NCBI GenBank assembly: GCA_900769145.1
Contig: CAAGFN010000069.1
Span: 1-41,333 of the forward strand
Direction: 5' to 3'
DNA from: Rikenellaceae bacterium
GTDB taxonomy: Bacteria; Bacteroidota; Bacteroidia; Bacteroidales; UBA932
Length of the DNA: 41,333 bases
The notes beneath the pieces are model-generated. The model saw nothing but the letters and a program-made list of their open reading frames with translations. It was not told the origin of the DNA and ran no database searches. This document shows positions 7,216 through 16,841 of this stretch, piece by piece. Made by a program: the position numbers and the translations under genes. How positions within the stretch are numbered: the stretch's first letter is position 1; each line of letters starts with the position of its first letter.

Positions 7216-9264
7216 ATGGCAGAAGTCAAAGGTAAAATCGGTGTGACGACGGAAAACATTTTCCCGGTCATCAAACAGTTCCTCTATTCGGATCACGAAA
7301 TTTTCCTCAGGGAGTTGGTAGCCAATGCGGTGGATGCTTCCGAGAAAATGAAGGCCCTCGCCGCCAGCGGCGATTTCAAGGGCGAGCTCGGCGAACTCGC
7401 AGTCCGCATTGAACTCGATGAGAACGAGAAGACATTGAAAATCATCGACAACGGTATCGGTATGACGGCCGAGGAGGTGGACAAGTATATCAACCAGATT
7501 GCGTTCTCCTCCGCAGGCGAATTCCTTGAGAAATACAAGGACCAGATTGGCAGTATCATCGGCCATTTCGGTCTCGGATTTTATTCCGCATTCATGGTTT
7601 CCAAGAAGGTCACCATCGAGACCCTTTCCTGGAAGGAAGGTGCCGAGGCTGTCAGATGGAGCTGTGACGGCAGTCCTGAATATGAGCTTGAGCCTTGCGG
7701 GAAGGCTGACAGAGGTACTGTAATCACCCTCTGGCTCGACGACGATTCAGCTGAGTATGCCGCCAAGAGCAAGATCAGCGGACTTCTCTCCAAGTACTGC
7801 AAATTCATGCCGGTTCCTGTAATCTTCGGCAAGGAGCAGGAGTGGAAGGACGGAAAATATGTTGACACTGACAAGGACAATGTCATCAATAATGTGGCAC
7901 CGCTCTGGACCCGCAGGCCTTCTGAACTCAAGGAAGAGGACTATATGGAGTTCTACAGGGCTCTCTATCCGGGACACGAGGAGCCTCTCTTCCATATCCA
8001 CCTCAATGTGGACTATCCTTTCAACCTCACCGGTATCCTCTATTTCCCGAAAATCAAGGACCGTATGTCGGTAGAGAAGAACAAGATTCAGCTCTATTGC
8101 AACCAGATGTTCGTTACCGATCACGTGGACAATATCGTACCTGACTTCCTGACCCTTCTCCACGGCGTAATCGACTCTCCGGACATTCCTCTGAACGTGT
8201 CCAGAAGTTATCTCCAGAGCGACTCCAATGTCAAGAAAATTTCAGGATACGTGACCAAGAAGGTGGCTGTCCGCCTTGAGGAGATATTTACCTCTGACAG
8301 AAAGACTTTCGAGGAGAAATGGGACAATCTCAAACTCTTCATCGAGTACGGTATGCTTACCAATGAGGATTTCTGCGAGAATGCCCTCAAGTTTGCTCTC
8401 CTGAAGAATGTGGACGGCAAGTATTTCAGCTTCGACGAGTACAAGACGGCTGTCAGCGGCAACCAGACAGACAAGGACAATAAGGTGGTATATCTCTATG
8501 CCACGGATAAGGATGCCCAGTATTCCTTCATAGAGGGTGCTGCTGGCAAGGGCTACGATGTACTCCTGATGGATTGCGAACTCGATGCCCACTATGTCAA
8601 TCTTCTCGAGCAGAAACTCCAGGATTGCCGTTTCTGCAGGGTTGACTCCGACTCCATTGATAACCTGATTCCAAAGGAGGAGAGGAAGCGTCCTGAGCTC
8701 TCCGAGAGCGAGAATGAGGACCTCAGCATGCTCTTCAAGGCTGCGCTTCCGGCTGATTACGAGTATATTGTGAAGGGTGACAATCTGGGCGAGTCCGCAG
8801 AGCCTATCCTCATTACCCAGAATGAGTTCATGCGCCGTTACCGTGATATGAGTTCAATGGGCGGCGGAATGAATTTCTACGGCTCTTTCCCTGCATCATA
8901 CGATATCACAGTCAATCTCGAGAACCCTCTTGTGGGCAAGATTCTCGATGCTAAGAATGCCGCCGTGAAGCCGAAGGCGGAGGTTGCTCCTGCAGACCCT
9001 GAGATTGTCAAGGCCGGCGATGCAAAGGATGCCACAGAAGAGCAGAAGAAGGCCGCCGAGGATGCCAAGGCTGCCGAAAGGGAGGCCCGCAAGGCAGCGA
9101 CTGACGAGCACAAGGCTGAGATTGAGGAATTTGCCGCCGGTGACGAGATTCTGCACCAGATAATTGACCTGGCGCTTCTGGCCAACGGAATGCTGAAAGG
9201 CAAGGCCCTCAGCGAGTTCATTGCCCGCAGCCGCAAGGTTGTCAGCGATGCTTATCTGAAGTAA
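7216..9264 (+). CDS. htpG: Chaperone protein HtpG (Hsp90)
   Basis: The 682-residue product is a complete bacterial Hsp90, a dimeric ATP-dependent cytosolic chaperone. The GHKL ATP site is visible: the RELVANAVDA helix (residues 32-41) with the catalytic Glu33 and Asn37, then DNGIGM and GHFGLGFYSAF. The middle domain follows, including the SDSPLNVSR-equivalent DIPLNVSRSYLQ. Near the C terminus there is a long stretch rich in Lys, Ala and Glu, approximately residues 585-640, probably a flexible or helical insert before the dimerisation helices, as is usual in Bacteroidales Hsp90. Length fits the family in this order. It is monocistronic, with its own promoter and a 16-bp terminator. Confidence 0.97.
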   Translation: MAEVKGKIGVTTENIFPVIKQFLYSDHEIFLRELVANAVDASEKMKALAASGDFKGELGELAVRIELDENEKTLKIIDNGIGMTAEEVDKYINQIAFSSAGEFLEKYKDQIGSIIGHFGLGFYSAFMVSKKVTIETLSWKEGAEAVRWSCDGSPEYELEPCGKADRGTVITLWLDDDSAEYAAKSKISGLLSKYCKFMPVPVIFGKEQEWKDGKYVDTDKDNVINNVAPLWTRRPSELKEEDYMEFYRALYPGHEEPLFHIHLNVDYPFNLTGILYFPKIKDRMSVEKNKIQLYCNQMFVTDHVDNIVPDFLTLLHGVIDSPDIPLNVSRSYLQSDSNVKKISGYVTKKVAVRLEEIFTSDRKTFEEKWDNLKLFIEYGMLTNEDFCENALKFALLKNVDGKYFSFDEYKTAVSGNQTDKDNKVVYLYATDKDAQYSFIEGAAGKGYDVLLMDCELDAHYVNLLEQKLQDCRFCRVDSDSIDNLIPKEERKRPELSESENEDLSMLFKAALPADYEYIVKGDNLGESAEPILITQNEFMRRYRDMSSMGGGMNFYGSFPASYDITVNLENPLVGKILDAKNAAVKPKAEVAPADPEIVKAGDAKDATEEQKKAAEDAKAAEREARKAATDEHKAEIEEFAAGDEILHQIIDLALLANGMLKGKALSEFIARSRKVVSDAYLK

Positions 9265-9281
9265 TCAACGAAATACTAACT

Positions 9282-9319
9282 AGAAAGAGGGGCTTGCCGG
9301 TACGCAAGCTCCTCTTTCT
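9282..9319. terminator. Bidirectional terminator between htpG and the RSH gene
   Basis: Bases 9282-9297 pair with 9304-9319: 16 bp with a single G-U and a six-base loop. The arms read AGAAAGAGG and CCTCTTTCT at the base. The stop codon of the minus-strand RSH gene (TTA at 9319-9321) shares its first base with the stem, so the hairpin serves two convergent genes. Confidence 0.85.
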
Positions 9320-11187
9320 TACAATTTCACCACCTGGACCTGCTCCACTCCCTCAATCGAGGAAATCCGCGAGATGGCGCTGCTGAGTTCGGTAGCGGAA
9401 TGGATGCCGAAGTCGATGGTGCTGCTGACGATTTCGTCCTCGGTCCTGGTGTTGAACCCGGTCATCGAGATGTGGCTGCCCTCCACGATGCAGTCTATGA
9501 TGTCCTGCAGGAGGTGGTATCTGTCAATGGCCGTTACCTGGATCCTGACAGGATAGACAGTGGCCGGACTGGCATTGAAATCTTCGACAGCCACAATCGT
9601 GTGACCTCTCTCAGATGCTGTCCTGATGGCATCCGGGCAGTTGCGGTAGTGTACGGTAATCTTTCCCTGGCCGTCCTCGAAACCTATCAGTTCGCCGCTC
9701 TCCGGGAGCGGATGGCAGTGGGGACAGAGTATGTATGTCTGTTTCGGCTGCTTCTTCAGATAGCTGCTGATGCTTTTCTTGGCCTTGTATGTGACAACCG
9801 CATTCAGCCAGTCGGCTTTCGGAACAATGTCATCCGAGGTGTGGATTTCCACGCTGTCCCCGCGCCTCAGGATTGTGCGGATGCTGCAAAGCCTGCCATT
9901 GATTCGCGCATATTTGGCGTGGTCACCGATATCGGTATGTACTCCGTATGCGAAATCCAATGCGCTCGCACCCTTCGGCAGAGTTACAGGCTTGGCTTGG
10001 GTGGTATAAACGACCACATCCTCATTGTAGAGGGAGTCGTGAATGCCCGGCATCATTGTCTCAGGGTCCTCGGAAAGCTCTTTGAGGACAGCGGTGAGCC
10101 TCTTGAGCCATTGCTCCTTGTTTTCCAGGATGCAGCCGTAGTAGGACTGCTCCCGCATTGACTCCGAACTTATATGGAACTCGTCAATGTTGCCGAATGG
10201 GTTCAGGAGCTTGAAGTGGACGGACTTGTAGCCGTTGGCCTTCGGCTGGGTCATATAGTTGGTAAGACTTCCGGACTGCTCCCTGTAAACGCTTGCCAGC
10301 ATTGAATAGATTTTCAGGGCGATGTCCTGGTCCTCCATTTTCATTCCGGTCACCTTCTCCACATCCTCAGTACGGAAGACTGCCCTGATATAATGTTTGA
10401 AAGGGACGTGATAGAAGTCGCAGGATCTCTCCTGCATCTCTCTCCAGATGCTGAATGGCTTGCGGTAGCGGATATCCCATCTCACGGCATAGCCGAACTT
10501 GCCCGACACTATCTTGCGGCATTCTTCCATAAAGGAATCGGCCGAGCTTTTCGTTCTCGTCCTGTCACTTTCGAGATTCTGCTCCAGATTGCTGTATTCC
10601 AATGGATTGAGGAACTTGAAGGCCAGGTTCTCCAACTCTGACTTTACCTTGTAAAGGCCGAGCCGTCCTGCTAGAGGAGCGAAGAAGAACTGGGTCTCGG
10701 ATGCGATTTTCCACTGTTTCTGCGGCTTCATCGAATCCAGGGTCCTCATATTGTGGAGACGGTCTGACAACTTGAGAATCAGCACCCTGATGTCATCCTG
10801 CACGGAGCCCAGGATGTGCTGGAAATTGTCCACCTGAAGTTTGTTCCTCTTGGTAACGGCATCCACGAGAAATGCCACATCGGGACCGAATCTCTCCTCG
10901 ATTTCTTCAATGGTGTGGTCAGTGTCCTCGACCACATCGTGAAGCAATGCGGCACATACAATGCTCGGGTCCTTCTGCCTCATCTCCCGCACCACAATCA
11001 TCGCTACGGCGAGCGGGTGGAGGATGTAGGGAAGTCCGCTTTTTCTTTTCTGGGGTCTGTGGGCCTCTTCGGCCAGTTCATAAGCATCTTTCACGAGAGC
11101 GTGGCCTCTCTCATTGTCGGTGCCGAAATCCGGAAGGGACTCGAACAGGGCATCCCTTGCGTCGGCAACCATCTTGGCGTAATCCAT
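9319..11187 (-). CDS. RelA/SpoT homologue, probably (p)ppGpp hydrolase only
   Basis: This is a 622-residue long RSH protein. The N-terminal HD hydrolase domain keeps its metal and catalytic residues: ILHPLA (His57), LLHDVVEDT (His83, Asp84, Glu87, Asp88) and KLSDRLHNMRT (Asp142, Asn146). In the synthetase domain the ATP-binding R-x-K-x-x-Y-S-I motif is altered to RYRKPFSI (240-247). By eye, the Mg-binding Asp of the Y-D-L motif is replaced by Phe263, and the YGIAAHW segment by YYGCIL (349-354). Glu336 remains. A TGS domain (about 389-450) and a C-terminal ACT domain (about 548-622) follow. It is about 100 residues shorter than standard SpoT. I infer a (p)ppGpp pyrophosphohydrolase without synthesis. 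It lies 75 bases after the phosphate transporter and has its own promoter. Confidence 0.85.
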   Translation of the reverse strand: MDYAKMVADARDALFESLPDFGTDNERGHALVKDAYELAEEAHRPQKRKSGLPYILHPLAVAMIVVREMRQKDPSIVCAALLHDVVEDTDHTIEEIEERFGPDVAFLVDAVTKRNKLQVDNFQHILGSVQDDIRVLILKLSDRLHNMRTLDSMKPQKQWKIASETQFFFAPLAGRLGLYKVKSELENLAFKFLNPLEYSNLEQNLESDRTRTKSSADSFMEECRKIVSGKFGYAVRWDIRYRKPFSIWREMQERSCDFYHVPFKHYIRAVFRTEDVEKVTGMKMEDQDIALKIYSMLASVYREQSGSLTNYMTQPKANGYKSVHFKLLNPFGNIDEFHISSESMREQSYYGCILENKEQWLKRLTAVLKELSEDPETMMPGIHDSLYNEDVVVYTTQAKPVTLPKGASALDFAYGVHTDIGDHAKYARINGRLCSIRTILRRGDSVEIHTSDDIVPKADWLNAVVTYKAKKSISSYLKKQPKQTYILCPHCHPLPESGELIGFEDGQGKITVHYRNCPDAIRTASERGHTIVAVEDFNASPATVYPVRIQVTAIDRYHLLQDIIDCIVEGSHISMTGFNTRTEDEIVSSTIDFGIHSATELSSAISRISSIEGVEQVQVVKL

Positions 11188-11212
11188 ATTGCATAGTCTA
11201 GTTCAATAAGTG

Positions 11213-11223
11213 CGGGTGACCCG
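11213..11223. promoter_or_regulatory. Palindrome in the RSH leader
   Basis: CGGGT and ACCCG flank a single central base, a perfect 11-base palindrome. It lies between the predicted transcription start (near 11240) and the start codon at 11187. It could be a small leader hairpin or an operator; nothing else supports either. Confidence 0.25.
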
Positions 11224-11246
11224 GAAGCCACCCTCACCTTAAAGCA

Positions 11247-11277
11247 CAAAACTATGAAATATTTATTGATAATCCAA
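11247..11277 (-). promoter_or_regulatory. Promoter of the RSH gene
   Basis: On the minus strand TTG (11277-11275) is followed after 20 bases by TAGTTTTG (11254-11247), an exact TAnnTTTG. The -33 element lies within the last codons of the phosphate transporter gene. Transcription would start near 11240, giving a leader of about 53 bases. The RSH can thus be expressed apart from the upstream genes. Confidence 0.55.
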
Positions 11278-13515
11278 GTCGTTTTCGGAGAAATGACTCG
11301 CAGCTCTCAACGAGTGGCGGATACCATTGGCTATTTCCTGGGTCTCCTGCAGCATTGTAAGATATACGTAAGAGACGGTGATATTCTCCTGCTCGGACTG
11401 CATCCGGTTAATCTGCTTCCTCCTGAGTTCTGAAATACTCTCCTTGAATTTCTCGCATTGCTCCCTCACCTTCTCCGTATCCCTGAAATCAGCATTGCCG
11501 ATGATGTCAGATGCCCTCCTGAGCAGGTACAGCAACGTATCCCTCATAGGGAGGAACTCTTTTATCCTCTTTTCCGGGAGCGGCGCGAAATTGTTGTCGA
11601 CATGCTCCTCGCAAGGGTCACACATTCTCTTGAGGCAATATAGGATATCCTCGCAGCTGTTGCTCCCGAGGTGCACCCAGGTATTCTTCTCAATTGCGAT
11701 TCCGGCATCTATTCTCCTGATACAGAGCATATCCTTCCTCCTTATCTGCTTCAGCACCATCCTTTCCTTCCTCAATGCGGAGTCCGCCTTCCTGAGTTTC
11801 CCGAGATTGTCGCAGATGAAGCCGTCCGTGATATTGAGGTAAGTCTCATTGGCGAGTTCGAGGAATGAGGACAAGTTCCTGTTGAAATGCTGGCCGAAAA
11901 GCCTGAGTGTCTCATCCTTGTCTTCTGATGAAAGAATCTTGTTGAAGAGCTCATCGCCTTTGTCCTCGGCTTTCTTGCGGGTGAAGGCTATATGGCTCCT
12001 TATCAGCAGGAAAATAGCCAATGCTATCAGCAGTCCGGCTGCAACCATTCCGCCTGCGCACATAAGCAGTCCTGTCAGGAAACTCATTATGAATGCCGCT
12101 CCGGCCGTGATGAGCCATCCTCCAATCACGGAGATTACACCTGTAATGCGGAATACAGCGCTGTCCCTGCCCCAGGCCCGGTCTGCAAGCGAACTGCCCA
12201 TTGCGACCATGAATGTTACGTAAGTCGTGGAGAGAGGCAGCTTGAGAGATGTTCCCAGGGCAATGAGAAGGCTGGCCAGCACGAGATTCACAGTGGCCCT
12301 GATTTCATCGAATGCAGCTCCTTCCGGCAGTACCGCATCATTCCTGAACCTGGTGTCCGCCCAATTGCGAAACCTTTCCGGAATCAAGGCGGATATTGCC
12401 GTGCCGGCATTGATCGAGGCTCTTACCAGTACCCTGGCCACCCTTGACGAACCGAACATCTCGTCCCCGTCCCCCTGCTTTGAAAGGCCTACGGAAGTGT
12501 TGACAACATTGAAAGCCTTCTTGGATGTGGCGAGGGAAATCACCATGATCGCGCCTGCGGCAATGAGGATGAGCGGGGAAGTGGAGGCCGGGCCGTCCAG
12601 TGAGGTCATCATGAAGCCGGAAGGGTCCCCGCCGCCGTTGGCCGTGTAGTCCCTGAATGCGTCAAGGCCGGCAAGAGGCACACCGATGAAATTGACCAGG
12701 TCGTTGCCGGCGAATGCCATTGCCAATGCGAATGTGCCGAGCAGTACCAGTATCTTGAATACATTGATTTTCAATAGATAAAGTATGTGCGAGATGATGC
12801 CTGTCACTACCACGCAGCATAGGCAGATTATCCAGCCGTGGGAATGAATCCACCCGAGTGTCTCAGGGCTTATGAAGGCCACATTCTTCAATCCCTTGAT
12901 GAGCATGAACCAGACCAGTGCCGTCGCAGCGATTCCTCCCGTAATTCCGATTTTCCATTTCAGGCCGGGCCCTTTGTAGGAGAAAGAGAAAACCAGCCTG
13001 GCAATGTACTGTACAACGGCTCCAAAGAAGAAGGCGATTGCCACGGAGACGAAGATGGCCATTATCATTGACAATGCCTTTCCCGTGTTCATCATCTCCA
13101 GCATATTGACTCCGGGTTCCGAGTAGGACTTGACCAGGGCCATGGCGAATGTGCCTCCGAGCAGTTCGAAGACCATGGATACAGTGGTGGATGTCGGCAG
13201 TCCGAGGGTGTTGAACACGTCCAGAAGGATGACATCGGATATCATCACTGCGAGGAAGATGAAGAATACTTCCCGGAAAGAGAACATTGACGGATGGAAT
13301 ACTCCGTGCCTTGCGACCTCCATCATTCCGTTGCTCATCGAGGCTCCGATGAAAACTCCGACAGCAGCCACGATTATGATGGTCCTGAAGGTTGCCACCT
13401 TTGCGCCGATTGCTGAGTTGAGGAAGTTGACGGCGTCATTGCTTACGCCTGAAATAAGGTCGAAGACGGCCAGAACGAAGAGGAAGATTGTGAATCCCAG
13501 ATATATGTTGTCCAT
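11263..13515 (-). CDS. Inorganic phosphate transporter, PiT family, with PhoU-like C-terminal domain
   Basis: The 750-residue protein combines a PiT-type cation-coupled phosphate permease with a soluble tail. Both inverted-repeat signatures are present: GVSNDAVNFLNSAIG (Asn26, Asp27) and AFAGNDLVNFIG (Asn271, Asp272), along with STT motifs and about ten hydrophobic segments. After the last membrane helix (about residue 530) comes a charged, all-helical region that resembles PhoU, the regulator that links phosphate transport to histidine-kinase signalling. The start at 13515 is chosen because MDNIYLGF begins the first membrane helix; the frame is open upstream. It follows the metallophosphoesterase by 73 bases and the two-component genes beyond it, a context that suggests phosphate homeostasis. 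Confidence 0.9.
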   Translation of the reverse strand: MDNIYLGFTIFLFVLAVFDLISGVSNDAVNFLNSAIGAKVATFRTIIIVAAVGVFIGASMSNGMMEVARHGVFHPSMFSFREVFFIFLAVMISDVILLDVFNTLGLPTSTTVSMVFELLGGTFAMALVKSYSEPGVNMLEMMNTGKALSMIMAIFVSVAIAFFFGAVVQYIARLVFSFSYKGPGLKWKIGITGGIAATALVWFMLIKGLKNVAFISPETLGWIHSHGWIICLCCVVVTGIISHILYLLKINVFKILVLLGTFALAMAFAGNDLVNFIGVPLAGLDAFRDYTANGGGDPSGFMMTSLDGPASTSPLILIAAGAIMVISLATSKKAFNVVNTSVGLSKQGDGDEMFGSSRVARVLVRASINAGTAISALIPERFRNWADTRFRNDAVLPEGAAFDEIRATVNLVLASLLIALGTSLKLPLSTTYVTFMVAMGSSLADRAWGRDSAVFRITGVISVIGGWLITAGAAFIMSFLTGLLMCAGGMVAAGLLIALAIFLLIRSHIAFTRKKAEDKGDELFNKILSSEDKDETLRLFGQHFNRNLSSFLELANETYLNITDGFICDNLGKLRKADSALRKERMVLKQIRRKDMLCIRRIDAGIAIEKNTWVHLGSNSCEDILYCLKRMCDPCEEHVDNNFAPLPEKRIKEFLPMRDTLLYLLRRASDIIGNADFRDTEKVREQCEKFKESISELRRKQINRMQSEQENITVSYVYLTMLQETQEIANGIRHSLRAASHFSENDLDYQ

Positions 13516-13588
13516 AGAAATATTATTTTCCCATGGCAAATATCCGGAAATGATGTTAGGCTGATGTTGGAGAAATGTTAGGATTTTG

Positions 13589-14752
13589 TTAACGGGATGT
13601 CCCTGAGGCCGGTACGTCAAGTGTCACCAGGTCTATTTCGGGCCAGGCTCCTATCCGGAAAGGAATGTTGCTTCCTGTCCCTGTGCTGACATTGATTCTC
13701 ACTCCGTTGCCCTCGTAAACTCCGCCCCACTCGTCAAACAGGAACATTGAGGGTGAGAAGGGACCGATCCGGCATTGCATCGCATGCGTATGGCCGGAAA
13801 GAGTGATGTCCGCCGAAGCCTGAGGCATTATGTCCGAATGCCAGAATGACGGGTCGTGCGAAAGCATTATCCTGAATATGCCGTCCGGAAGGCCTCTTGT
13901 GGCGAGGTTCACGTCTCCCTTTGCAGGGAATTGGGGCTGGCCTGCATATTCAATGCCGATGAGGGCGAGGCTGTCGGCACCGTGGCGGATTATCACGTGA
14001 CTGTTCAGCAGCAGGTTGAACCCGGCCTCTTTCTCGAGTGCCTGCAGGCGCAGAATGGCATTGTCCTGGTCCTCAGGCTCATAATGGGCATATCCGCAGT
14101 AGTCGTGGTTTCCCATTATGGCATAGACCCCGTCCGGGGCGTCAAGTCTGGCGAGATCTTCAGTGAACTGGCAGATTTCCTCGGGATATATGTTGATAAT
14201 GTCGCCTGTGAAGACAATGAGGTCCGGCTTGAGGGCATTTACACTGTCCACTATCTCTGTGACCATCTCTGGAGCGTATCTGTAGGTCCCGATATGCAGG
14301 TCGGAGATATGTGCGATGCGGTATCCGCGAAAGGACTCGGGAAGCCGGGAAGATTCCAGGGCCACATCCCTCACGACCAGATGTTTCCATCCGTATGTCA
14401 GGCCGGTGATTCCCGCCGCAAGTGTCATCGCTGCGGATATCAGGCCCACCGCTATGCCCGTCTTTCTGCCCCTTCCTGTGTGTCTGTGGATGCAATTCCC
14501 TGCAAATGAGCAGAATGCGAAAACTGTGAATGGTGCGAAGAACGCTATTATCAGGCCGGACAGGGTGTAAATTTTCCAGATGGATATCTGCGAATAGGAC
14601 ATCCATATCATTGCGGCGAACAGGGAGGCGTAGGGAATCCAGTAGAATATCTTCCATATTGTCCGCCGGTGCCTGAAATGGGCGTACCAGACATAGATTT
14701 CAGCCAGGGCGACGGCTAGTATGCAGAATATCAGAAACTCCATAATGTTCAA
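13589..14752 (-). CDS. Membrane-anchored calcineurin-like metallophosphoesterase
   Basis: The 387-residue product begins with about four membrane helices (residues 1-120) and continues as a YkuE-type metallophosphoesterase. The metal-binding series is complete: ISDLHIG (Asp151, His153), TGDI (Asp184), MGNHDY (Asn215, His216), SHDP (His299) and SGHTH (His321, His323). Such enzymes hydrolyse phosphomonoesters, lipid-linked pyrophosphates or cyclic nucleotides; the substrate cannot be deduced. The active domain probably faces the periplasm, judging by the helix arrangement, but this is inference. Its ATG overlaps the stop of the histidine kinase gene by four bases (ATGA), so translation is probably coupled. 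Confidence 0.88.
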   Translation of the reverse strand: MNIMEFLIFCILAVALAEIYVWYAHFRHRRTIWKIFYWIPYASLFAAMIWMSYSQISIWKIYTLSGLIIAFFAPFTVFAFCSFAGNCIHRHTGRGRKTGIAVGLISAAMTLAAGITGLTYGWKHLVVRDVALESSRLPESFRGYRIAHISDLHIGTYRYAPEMVTEIVDSVNALKPDLIVFTGDIINIYPEEICQFTEDLARLDAPDGVYAIMGNHDYCGYAHYEPEDQDNAILRLQALEKEAGFNLLLNSHVIIRHGADSLALIGIEYAGQPQFPAKGDVNLATRGLPDGIFRIMLSHDPSFWHSDIMPQASADITLSGHTHAMQCRIGPFSPSMFLFDEWGGVYEGNGVRINVSTGTGSNIPFRIGAWPEIDLVTLDVPASGTSR

Positions 14753-16167
14753 TTTTTCGGGCGGGGGAGTGAGAATGCAAATTCCAGACCACCGCTCTCC
14801 CCATTCCTGACACTTATCCTGCCCCCGTGCAGCATTACTGCATTCTTGACGATTGCCAGTCCGAGGCCGGTACCTCCGGACTTCCTTGACCTGCCCTTGT
14901 CCACTCTGTAGAACCTCTCGAAAAGATGGCCGATATTCTCCTCAGGTACTCCTGAGCCATTGTCATTGAATATGAAATGGTTCCATTTCCGGTCCTGTTT
15001 CCTGCACTGGACGGTGACGGAGGTGCCCTCTCCGGCGTATGCTATGGCATTGTCGAGAAGATTGCAGAAAATAGACTGGACCAGATGCCGGTTGCCGTAA
15101 ACCGGAGTGCCCGGGCTGACAAGAATCAGCAGCTGCATTTTCCTGTTTTCCAATCTCTGTCCTGCATCGGCAGCAAGCTCATCCAGCATTTCCCTGATGT
15201 CTATCGTCTCCATTTCGAAGGAGGCTGCAGCCTCCTCGATTCTTGACAAGGTGCAGATGTCGTCTGTCAGTCTTCCGAGCCGTTCGCATTGTGCGCTGCA
15301 TCTGCCGAGGAAGCTTTCCATTGTCTCCCTGTCCATATCCGGATTGTCAAGGATGGTGTCAATGAATCCCTTTATGCTGCTGACCGGAGTCCTGAGTTCG
15401 TGGGCTGCGTTCTGTGTAAGTTGCCGCTTGAGTCGGGTCTTGTCGTCCTCGCTGTTCTGCAGCCGGGCATAAAGATGTACTATCTCCGATGAGATCTCTC
15501 CGAGTTCGTCATTGGTGAAAGGAATGTCGGAGGTGCTGATGTCCTGTCCCGATGCCGCCATTCTTGCAAAGCACTTCAAGTTATTGATATTGAGATTAAT
15601 ATGCCTTATATAGCGGTAAAAGATGAAAAGCAGGAGGGCAGACAGGAGAATGGCTATCCAGAGGAATCCCTTGTCCGAAACGAGCATTCTGCTGAGATTT
15701 ATATCGTAGCGATGCGATGTCCTGACAATGATTCCGTCCTCCGGAAATGCGTTGGCGGAGTACAGCCATGTACCTCCCAATGTTTCGGATTCCCGTTTGA
15801 GGCTGAACCCGTGTCCGGTCCGGAGAGCCTCCCGGATTTCCTTTCTTCCGGAATGGTCCGGAATAAGTCTGCCGGGCATTGCCATATTGTCATACAGGAC
15901 ATTTCCGGCAGTGTCGAGAATGGTAATCCTTATGTCCTCCCGGTCGGCGATTTCCATGCATCCGGCTAAGTCCCGGTGGCAGGCAAGTATGTGAATGTCA
16001 TCATTCAGTCCCTGCAACCTGGTGTCTATCAGGCTGATCCTGTAGTTTCTCTCCCTGCTGTACTGGAAAATGACGAAGACAGCGGCGAACAATGTGAAGA
16101 GCAATGTTACCGTCATCATAAGCCGGAATCCCAGGGCTGATCCTTGATTTTTTGTCATCATTGACAT
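14749..16167 (-). CDS. Sensor histidine kinase, PhoR-like
   Basis: The 472-residue kinase has a membrane helix near residues 14-35, an extracytoplasmic sensor of about 130 residues, a second helix near 168-185 and a HAMP-like linker. The HisKA box NAAHELRTPVSSIKG carries His256. The ATPase domain has the N box FCNLLDNAI, the G1 box DNGSGVP, FERFYRVD and GGTGLGLAIV. It should phosphorylate the response regulator encoded immediately upstream. ATG at 16167 overlaps that gene by ten bases; an ATG two codons later (16161) would give the classic ATGA overlap and is equally likely. The context (PiT/PhoU-like transporter, phosphatase) suggests phosphate sensing, though the sensor domain itself does not show a ligand. 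Confidence 0.93.
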   Translation of the reverse strand: MSMMTKNQGSALGFRLMMTVTLLFTLFAAVFVIFQYSRERNYRISLIDTRLQGLNDDIHILACHRDLAGCMEIADREDIRITILDTAGNVLYDNMAMPGRLIPDHSGRKEIREALRTGHGFSLKRESETLGGTWLYSANAFPEDGIIVRTSHRYDINLSRMLVSDKGFLWIAILLSALLLFIFYRYIRHINLNINNLKCFARMAASGQDISTSDIPFTNDELGEISSEIVHLYARLQNSEDDKTRLKRQLTQNAAHELRTPVSSIKGFIDTILDNPDMDRETMESFLGRCSAQCERLGRLTDDICTLSRIEEAAASFEMETIDIREMLDELAADAGQRLENRKMQLLILVSPGTPVYGNRHLVQSIFCNLLDNAIAYAGEGTSVTVQCRKQDRKWNHFIFNDNGSGVPEENIGHLFERFYRVDKGRSRKSGGTGLGLAIVKNAVMLHGGRISVRNGESGGLEFAFSLPRPKN

Positions 16168-16841
16168 TCAAAACAATAACCGTAACCGTGACGCGTGTAT
16201 ATATATTTACCTTCTTCCCCGAGTTTCCTCCGCAGGTGCGTAATGCTCACATCTACCGTCCTTCTTATGACAATGACGTCTTCCGGCCATACTTTCTTGA
16301 GAATTTCCTCACGGGAGAATACTGCTCCCGGATGAGAGGCGAGGAGGGTGAGAATCTCGAATTCATTCTTGGTCAAGTCCACCGGTTTGCCGTCAATCAT
16401 TGCCTTCTTCCCGGCTGTGTCTATTGACAGGCGGCCATATACGAGTATGTCGGACGGGGTTTCCCCCCGGCAGGTGCGGCGGAGTACGGACCCGACCCTC
16501 AATATGACTTCCCTTACGGAGAACGGCTTCCTGATATAGTCGTAAGCGCCTGTTTCCAAGCCCCTTATGACATCTTCCTCATTGTCCTTGGCGGTTATGA
16601 AAATTATGGGAATGGAGGATGTGGCCGGGTTGTTCCTCATCATGTCGGCAAGCTGGAACCCCGAAATTCCCTCCATCATTACGTCCAGCAGCACCAGGTC
16701 ATATCCGGACAATCCCTTTAGCAGGGCGTCTTCGGCCGAGCAGCGTGTACCGGCTTCATAACCGGCAGCCTCAAGATTGTACTTCAATATGTCGCAGAGA
16801 TCATTCTCATCATCTACAATCAGAATCCGTTTCTTTTCCAT
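16158..16841 (-). CDS. OmpR/PhoB-type response regulator
   Basis: The 227-residue protein has an N-terminal receiver domain with the acidic pair in VDDEND (Asp10, Asp11), phospho-acceptor Asp53 in LLDVMM, the ITAK threonine-lysine segment and YIRKPF. The C-terminal half (about 130-227) is a winged helix: LTKNEFEILTLL, then VIRRTVDVSITHLRRKL, ending in RHGYGYCF. It should bind direct repeats in target promoters when phosphorylated by the adjacent kinase. Its start overlaps the end of the endonuclease III gene by 32 bases. It most resembles PhoB-class regulators, but whether the regulon is phosphate genes is inferred from the neighbouring transporter. Confidence 0.94.
   Translation of the reverse strand: MEKKRILIVDDENDLCDILKYNLEAAGYEAGTRCSAEDALLKGLSGYDLVLLDVMMEGISGFQLADMMRNNPATSSIPIIFITAKDNEEDVIRGLETGAYDYIRKPFSVREVILRVGSVLRRTCRGETPSDILVYGRLSIDTAGKKAMIDGKPVDLTKNEFEILTLLASHPGAVFSREEILKKVWPEDVIVIRRTVDVSITHLRRKLGEEGKYIYTRHGYGYCFECQ

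Noticed and set aside
9400..10161. 253-codon open frame on the + strand opposite the RSH gene
   Set aside because: It is an antisense shadow of a gene with clear HD, TGS and ACT motifs; its own sequence shows no domain.
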